The position numbers were made by a program, and so were the translations under genes. A stretch of 64,000 nucleotides of DNA from Nonomuraea basaltis (GTDB lineage Bacteria > Actinomycetota > Actinomycetes > Streptosporangiales > Streptosporangiaceae), in assembly GCF_005893125.1 (NCBI RefSeq), contig NZ_VCJS01000009.1, positions 62,001 through 126,000 of the forward strand, in the 5' to 3' direction. Shown here piece by piece: positions 59,473 to 64,000 of the stretch (positions within the stretch are counted from its first letter, which is position 1; every line of letters starts with the position of its first letter). The notes beneath the pieces are model-generated. The model was not told where the DNA came from. It did no database searches and was given only the letters and a program-made list of their open reading frames with translations.

Positions 59473-60312
59473 ATGTTCGACTCGCCCACCGACGTGACGG
59501 AGCGGCTCGCCGCCGTGGACTACCTCTCCGACGATGCCATCTCCACCTCGGTGTTCCTGGCCGCGGCGCTGGGCAAGCCGCTGCTGGTCGAGGGCCCGGC
59601 GGGGGTCGGGAAGACGCAGCTGGCCAAGGCGGTGGCGCTGGCGACCGGCGCCGAGCTGATCAGGCTGCAGTGCTACGAGGGGCTCGACGAGGCCCGGGCG
59701 CTGTACGAGTGGAACTACAAGAAGCAGCTGCTCAGGATCCAGGCCACCACTGCCGACGACGACATCTTCAGCGAGGAGTTCCTGCTGGAGCGCCCCCTGC
59801 TGAAGGCGATCAGGTCGGCGAACCCCACCGTGCTGCTCATCGACGAGACCGACAAGGCCGACGTCGAGGTCGAGGGGCTGCTGCTGGAGCTGCTGTCCGA
59901 CTTCCAGGTGACGATCCCGGAGCTGGGCACCATCACCGCGACGCGCCGGCCGTACGTGGTGCTGACCTCCAACGCGACCCGCGAGCTGTCCGAGGCGCTC
60001 AAGCGGCGCTGCCTCTACCTGCACATCGGATACCCGGCCCCCGAACGGGAGCGGGACATCGTGCTCGCCCAGGTGCCGACCATCCGGGCCGACCTCGCCG
60101 AGCAGCTCGCCAGGACGGTGGCGACGCTGCGGGCGCTGGAGCTGAAGAAGGCGCCCTCGGTGGCCGAGACCGTGGACTGGGCCAACACGCTGCTGGCCCT
60201 GGGCCGGCAGGAGCTGGATGAGGCGACCGTGGCGGGAACGCTGGGCGTGGTGCTGAAGCACGCCTCCGACCACGCGCGGGCGGTCAAGGAGCTGGGGCTG
60301 CCGGATGCCTGA
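59473..60312 (+). CDS. MoxR-family AAA ATPase
   Basis: 279 residues. P-loop GPAGVGKTQLAKA near residue 45, Walker B VLLIDETDKAD, sensor TSNATRELS. MoxR ATPases act as chaperones for metal insertion or complex maturation and nearly always pair with a von Willebrand A protein, which here starts 8 bases before this stop (60305). The arrangement resembles CoxD/CoxE pairs. Ordinary chromosomal gene outside the NRPS cluster. Confidence 0.92.
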   Translation: MFDSPTDVTERLAAVDYLSDDAISTSVFLAAALGKPLLVEGPAGVGKTQLAKAVALATGAELIRLQCYEGLDEARALYEWNYKKQLLRIQATTADDDIFSEEFLLERPLLKAIRSANPTVLLIDETDKADVEVEGLLLELLSDFQVTIPELGTITATRRPYVVLTSNATRELSEALKRRCLYLHIGYPAPERERDIVLAQVPTIRADLAEQLARTVATLRALELKKAPSVAETVDWANTLLALGRQELDEATVAGTLGVVLKHASDHARAVKELGLPDA

Positions 60313-61756
60313 CCGGATGTCGCTGGTCGACCGGCACATCGGCTTCGTGCACGCGTTGCGCGAGGCCGGAGTGCCGGTGTCGGTGGCCGAGGGGCTGGAC
60401 GCGGCGCACGCCCTGCGGGTGATCGAGCTGGCCGACCGGGAGTCGCTGCGCGCCGCCTACGCGGCGACGCTGGTCAAGAAGCCGGCGTACCGGCCGGGGT
60501 TCGACGTGCTGTTCGACCTGTGGTTCCCGGCGGCCACGACCGGCATGTACGCCCCACGCTCCGATGAGGCGATGAATCCGGAGACAGCCACGGTCGAGGA
60601 GCTCCGCGACCACCTCGCCGGCCTCCTGACCGGCGGCACGGACCCGGAGCTGGAGCGGCGAACGTTCAGGCCCGAGAGCGGTAGCTCGCGTGACCAGCGA
60701 GGGCCAAGTGAGCGCGACCATTCAGCACTGCGCGAGTTCGCCCAGGCCATGGTCGAGCGCTTCGGCCGCCAGCCCGCCGGTCCCGGCCGTCAGAACTGGT
60801 TCTCCTACAGCGTCATGCGGGCCCTGTCCCCCGAGACCCTGATGGCCCGCATCCTCCGCAACATCCTCGCCGGCCAGGAGCGCGGCGGCCTGGCCGAGAA
60901 GACCGTACGCCAGCAGGTCGGCACCGGCATCCGGCGCTTCGAGGAGGCCGTCGCCACCGACGTACGCCGCCGCATCGCCGAGGACTCCGGGATCGAGCGC
61001 ATCGCCCGCTCCGCCGTCCGCCCCCCGCTCGACCAGATCGACTTCCTGCGCGTCACGAAGGCCGACCTGGCCAGGCTGCGCAGGGAGGTCTACCCGCTGG
61101 CCAGGCGTTTGGCGGCGCGGCTGACGATCAAGCACAGGAAGGGCCGGCGCGGCCGCCTCGACTTCCGGCGCACGATGCGGGCCTCGCTGCAGACCGGCGG
61201 CGTGCCGCTGACCACCCATTTCCGGCCGCCCCGCCCGCACAAGCCCGAGCTGGTCATCCTCTGCGACACCAGCGACTCGGTCTCGTCGTTCGCGCACTTC
61301 ACGCTGCTGCTCACGTACGCGCTCAGGGAGCAGTTCACGAAGGTGCGCGCGTTCGGCTTCGTGGACACGGTGGACGAGATCACCAGGTTCTTCGTGCCGG
61401 GCGCCGACGTCGTCGAGGCCATGACCAGGCTGGCGAACGAGGCCGACATGGTCCGCTTCGGCCGCACCAACTACGGTCACTCGCTGGCACGTTTCGCCGA
61501 GCGGTACGGCGACGCGATCGGCTCCAAGACGTCGCTGCTGATCCTCGGCGACGCCCGGTCCAACTACCAGCCGCCCGCTCTGGACGTGCTCAGATCCCTG
61601 GTGTCCAGGTCCCGCCACGCGTACTGGCTCAACCCCGAGCCGCGGCGGCAGTGGGACACGGGAGACTCGGTGGCGGGCGAGTACGGCACGGTCGTCCCGA
61701 TGTACGAGTGCCGCAACGTCGCCCAGCTCACCGCGTTCATCGAGAACCTGGCTTAG
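60305..61756 (+). CDS. VWA-domain protein (CoxE-like)
   Basis: 483 residues, ATG overlapping the MoxR stop by 8 bases. C-terminal von Willebrand A domain with the MIDAS motif DTSDS in VILCDTSDSVSSF. The N-terminal half is basic and helical. Partner of the MoxR ATPase. It ends within 4 bases of the convergent NERD gene stop. Confidence 0.9.
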   Translation: MPDRMSLVDRHIGFVHALREAGVPVSVAEGLDAAHALRVIELADRESLRAAYAATLVKKPAYRPGFDVLFDLWFPAATTGMYAPRSDEAMNPETATVEELRDHLAGLLTGGTDPELERRTFRPESGSSRDQRGPSERDHSALREFAQAMVERFGRQPAGPGRQNWFSYSVMRALSPETLMARILRNILAGQERGGLAEKTVRQQVGTGIRRFEEAVATDVRRRIAEDSGIERIARSAVRPPLDQIDFLRVTKADLARLRREVYPLARRLAARLTIKHRKGRRGRLDFRRTMRASLQTGGVPLTTHFRPPRPHKPELVILCDTSDSVSSFAHFTLLLTYALREQFTKVRAFGFVDTVDEITRFFVPGADVVEAMTRLANEADMVRFGRTNYGHSLARFAERYGDAIGSKTSLLILGDARSNYQPPALDVLRSLVSRSRHAYWLNPEPRRQWDTGDSVAGEYGTVVPMYECRNVAQLTAFIENLA

Positions 61757-62520
61757 GCTTTCTGCAGCTCCCTGGCGGCGGTGCGGGTCAGCAGCTCGAT
61801 CTGCTCGTCGCTGTAGACTCCGGTCTCGGCCGTCTTGATCTCCTTGACCACCAGTCGCGGCTTGAGCAGCAGCACTCCCTCAGCCGCCAGCCTGCCGCCC
61901 TTGGGCAGCTGCCCGCAGTGGACCGCGATCATGGGCGTGATCGTCACCGGGATGCGCGTCTCGCGGGTGAGCAGCTCGGCGAACGCCTCGGCGGTCTCCA
62001 CCCGGGCCTTGGCCTCCTTGGTGCCGTACTTCTCGCCGAAGAACAGCCGTCCGTTGTAGCGGTCGATCTCGGTGTCGGGGCTCCAGGACTCGTTGTCGAT
62101 GACCCACACGCCGGCGGGACCGATCACCAGGTGGTCGATGGAGGCCTGGTCGCGGATGGCGCGGCCATCCAGGACGCTGTAGCCAAGCCGCCTGAGCGAC
62201 CTGCGCAGGAGCCTTCCGGTGACCACCTCGCCGCGCTTGGCCCCACGCCAGACGGCGGTCGCGTGGAACGAGCGCCAGTCAAGGAACCAGTCGCCCCCGG
62301 CCACCAGCCCGCCGAGCAGGAGGCCGATCAGCGGCGCGGCGCCGGTGATATCGAACCTGACCGCCAGCGCGGCCCCGATGACGAACCCCACAGCGGCCTT
62401 GATGTACCTGGACCTGCGCCGGCTCTGGGCGTCCTCGCGCCAGAACTTCTCGTACCACCACTGCGGGGAATTCCCTGTGTACTTCTCGCTGGGCTGCACG
62501 TAGATAGAGCCACCGGGCAC
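61753..62520 (-). CDS. NERD-domain membrane protein
   Basis: 255 residues from GTG 62520, chosen for GGGGAG 6 bases upstream; the frame runs open to 62655 but that part looks non-coding. Two hydrophobic helices at about 40-90, then a nuclease-related domain (NERD): RRLGYSVLDGRAIRD, IDHLVIGPAGVWVIDNESW. NERD domains are linked to DNA processing in bacteria, but most members are uncharacterised. Not part of the NRPS cluster. Confidence 0.85.
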   Translation of the reverse strand: MPGGSIYVQPSEKYTGNSPQWWYEKFWREDAQSRRRSRYIKAAVGFVIGAALAVRFDITGAAPLIGLLLGGLVAGGDWFLDWRSFHATAVWRGAKRGEVVTGRLLRRSLRRLGYSVLDGRAIRDQASIDHLVIGPAGVWVIDNESWSPDTEIDRYNGRLFFGEKYGTKEAKARVETAEAFAELLTRETRIPVTITPMIAVHCGQLPKGGRLAAEGVLLLKPRLVVKEIKTAETGVYSDEQIELLTRTAARELQKA

Positions 62521-62662
62521 GGCAAACTCCCCGAAAGAGTAGATGAGTTGCAGGATCTGCCACGCCGAAGATCCCTCGCCGGTCAAGGGATACCCGCCCC
62601 ATAACCAAGGCAAGCCTAAGGTGAGGAGATTGGCACCGGCAAGACGGGGTAACAACGCGGTA

Positions 62663-62676
62663 ACCGACCAGTCGGT
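62663..62676. promoter_or_regulatory. TetR-type operator ACCGAC-N2-GTCGGT
   Basis: Perfect 6-base arms with a 2-base spacer, 11 bases before the GTG of the TetR gene. Such palindromes are typical autoregulatory sites of TetR regulators that control acyl-CoA metabolism in actinomycetes. Confidence 0.7.
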
Positions 62677-62687
62677 ATGCTGGGGTT

Positions 62688-63287
62688 GTGACGCATGTGA
62701 AAGAGGAACCGGTCAGGCAGCGACTGCTGGCCGAGGCGACCCGGCTGTTCGCCGAGCGCGGGTTCGAGGGCACGTCAGTTCAGGAGATCGTCGTGGCGGC
62801 CGGCGTCACCAAGGGCGCCATGTACCACTACTTCGACTCCAAGGACGACCTGCTGCACGAGATCTACGCCCGGGTGCTGCGCATGCAGATGGACCGGCTG
62901 GCGCAGATCGCCGACGGGCCGGGGACGCTGAGGCAGCGCCTGCACAGGGCCGCGGCCGACGTCGTGGAGACCACGACCGCGAACCTCGACGACTCCAAGA
63001 TCTTCTTCAGGTCGATGCACCTGCTCGCTCCCGAGACGCAGAAGACCGTGCGCGCCGAACGCCGGCGTTACCACGAGCGCTTCCGCGGCCTGGTCGCCGA
63101 GGGGCAGCGCGCGGGCGTCTTCACCGGCACGGTTCCCGCGGAGCTGGTGGTGGACTACTTCTTCGGCTCGGTGCACCACCTGGGCACGTGGTTCCACGCG
63201 GACGGGCCGCTGACCGGCGCCCAGGTAGGCAGGCACTTCGCCGACCTGCTGCTCGCCTCACTCGGGGCCGGGGACGTCGACGAGTGA
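62688..63287 (+). CDS. TetR-family regulator
   Basis: 199 residues, GTG start. N-terminal helix-turn-helix at about 12-60: TSVQEIVVAAGVTKGAMYHYF. The rest is the helical ligand-binding domain. It overlaps the convergent acyl-CoA dehydrogenase gene by 30 bases, and an acyl-CoA-type ligand is likely by neighbourhood. A palindrome just before its start fits autoregulation. Confidence 0.92.
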   Translation: MTHVKEEPVRQRLLAEATRLFAERGFEGTSVQEIVVAAGVTKGAMYHYFDSKDDLLHEIYARVLRMQMDRLAQIADGPGTLRQRLHRAAADVVETTTANLDDSKIFFRSMHLLAPETQKTVRAERRRYHERFRGLVAEGQRAGVFTGTVPAELVVDYFFGSVHHLGTWFHADGPLTGAQVGRHFADLLLASLGAGDVDE

Positions 63288-64000
63288 GGCCAGCGCCTCC
63301 CGGTGGTCGCCGGGCGTTCCCAGCGCGATCTCGGTGGCCTTGGCGCGCTTGAGGTAGAGATGGATGGGGTGCTCCCACGTCATCCCGATCCCGCCGTGCA
63401 GCTGCAGGGCCTCCTCGGCGGCGTGTACGGCCACGCCGGCGTTCCATGACTGAGCCACCGCCACGGAGACGGCCGAGGGGTCCGCGACCGCGTTCCTGGC
63501 GGCGGCCCTGGCCCTGACCACGTCCAGCCACAGGTCGGCCAGGCGGTGCTTGATCGCCTGGAAGGAGCCGACCGGCCGGGCGAACTGGTGGCGTTCCTTG
63601 ACGTAGGCGAGCGTGGTGCCGAGGCACCACTCGGCCACCCCTAACTGCTCGGAGGCCAGCAGCCCCGCGCCGAAGCGCAGCACCGCGGCCAGGTCGCAGG
63701 CCCCGACCCGGCGGGCCTGCGTCCGCTCGAAGGTGACGGTGGCGACCGGTCTGGTCAGGTCGAGCGAGGGCACGACCTCGACGGCGGCCCCCTCGGCCGC
63801 GTACAGGTCGCCGTCCACCGGCACCAGCAGCACGTCGGCCACGTCCGCCCCGGCCACCCCGGACACGGACCCGGAGAGCCGCCCGTCCTCGGCCCGCACC
63901 GGCGAGCCGTGCGCCGGCCGGTACGGCGAGGCCGCGAACGACACCGCCAGCGCCGCCGTCGTCCGCCCCTCGGCCAGATCACTCAGGAGCGCGTCCCCGG
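63258..64000 (-). CDS. Acyl-CoA dehydrogenase, C-terminal part (start outside window)
   Basis: About 246 residues are visible; the frame is open to the last base, so the N-terminus lies beyond the window. Family C-terminal domain: RVGACDLAAVLRFG, KERHQFARPVGSFQAIKHRLAD, and EALQLHGGIGMTWEHPIHLYLKR, which lines the FAD site. Fatty-acid or branched-acyl oxidation, cytosolic. Its end overlaps the TetR gene end. Confidence 0.9.
   Translation of the reverse strand, partial: GDALLSDLAEGRTTAALAVSFAASPYRPAHGSPVRAEDGRLSGSVSGVAGADVADVLLVPVDGDLYAAEGAAVEVVPSLDLTRPVATVTFERTQARRVGACDLAAVLRFGAGLLASEQLGVAEWCLGTTLAYVKERHQFARPVGSFQAIKHRLADLWLDVVRARAAARNAVADPSAVSVAVAQSWNAGVAVHAAEEALQLHGGIGMTWEHPIHLYLKRAKATEIALGTPGDHREALASLVDVPGPE

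Overview
The window comes from a very GC-rich actinomycete. GC-ending codons, GTG/TTG starts, SARP, LuxR and MbtH-type genes, a Sfp-type PPTase and many P450s all point that way; a Streptosporangiales genus such as Nonomuraea is a guess, not shown. Most of it (about 5.8 to 59.1 kb) is one non-ribosomal peptide (NRPS) gene cluster. It is flanked on the left by a large polymorphic-toxin-like gene with two tandem paralogous small genes, and on the right by tRNA-Lys and ordinary chromosomal genes (MoxR ATPase, VWA protein, NERD protein, TetR regulator, acyl-CoA dehydrogenase).

Assembly line as read from the domains: FAAL-ACP-C-A-T-C (26923-33534), a free A domain (33552-35039), T-C-A*-T (40624-37391, minus strand), C-A-T-C-A* (52977-58565) and A-subdomain-T (58562-59149). 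This gives a lipopeptide of about five residues: fatty acyl - basic residue (pocket DAEDIGTIVK) - Thr (DFWNIGMVHK) - X - basic residue (DVEEIGVVSK) - Y. Modules X and Y have adenylation domains (A*) that have lost the ATP-binding core and cannot activate anything. Their residues must come from elsewhere. The cluster supplies three free-standing A-T didomain proteins (pockets close to Val, close to Gln, and one I do not recognise), five P450s, a B12-type radical SAM enzyme, and two alpha/beta hydrolases in which the catalytic Ser is Cys, as in the aminoacyl shuttles CmaE and SyrC. I infer an off-line build, modify and shuttle system feeding two dead-A modules.

Amino-acid supply: a PLP arginine oxidase of the MppP type, an Fe(II)/2-oxoglutarate arginine hydroxylase of the VioC type, a VioD/capreomycidine-synthase-like PLP enzyme and another aminotransferase together suggest an oxidised or cyclised arginine, which fits the acidic A pockets. 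A branched-chain aminotransferase fits the Val-like A-T. Odd partners are a LanB-like (lantibiotic dehydratase N-domain) protein translationally coupled to the T-C-A*-T NRPS, an AlkZ-like DNA glycosylase that may be a resistance gene, and a membrane-anchored penicillin-acylase family enzyme that might remove the fatty acyl chain after export. No cis thioesterase is present.

Regulation: a LuxR-type and a SARP-type regulator are encoded. By eye I found a repeated perfect or near-perfect palindrome GTCCCC-N6-GGGGAC, 41-42 bases upstream of a TANNNT-like -10 in front of four tailoring genes, and a separate SARP-like set of heptamer repeats (GGTTAGC/GGTTACG, 11-base period) in front of one P450/transferase pair and near the MFS exporter.
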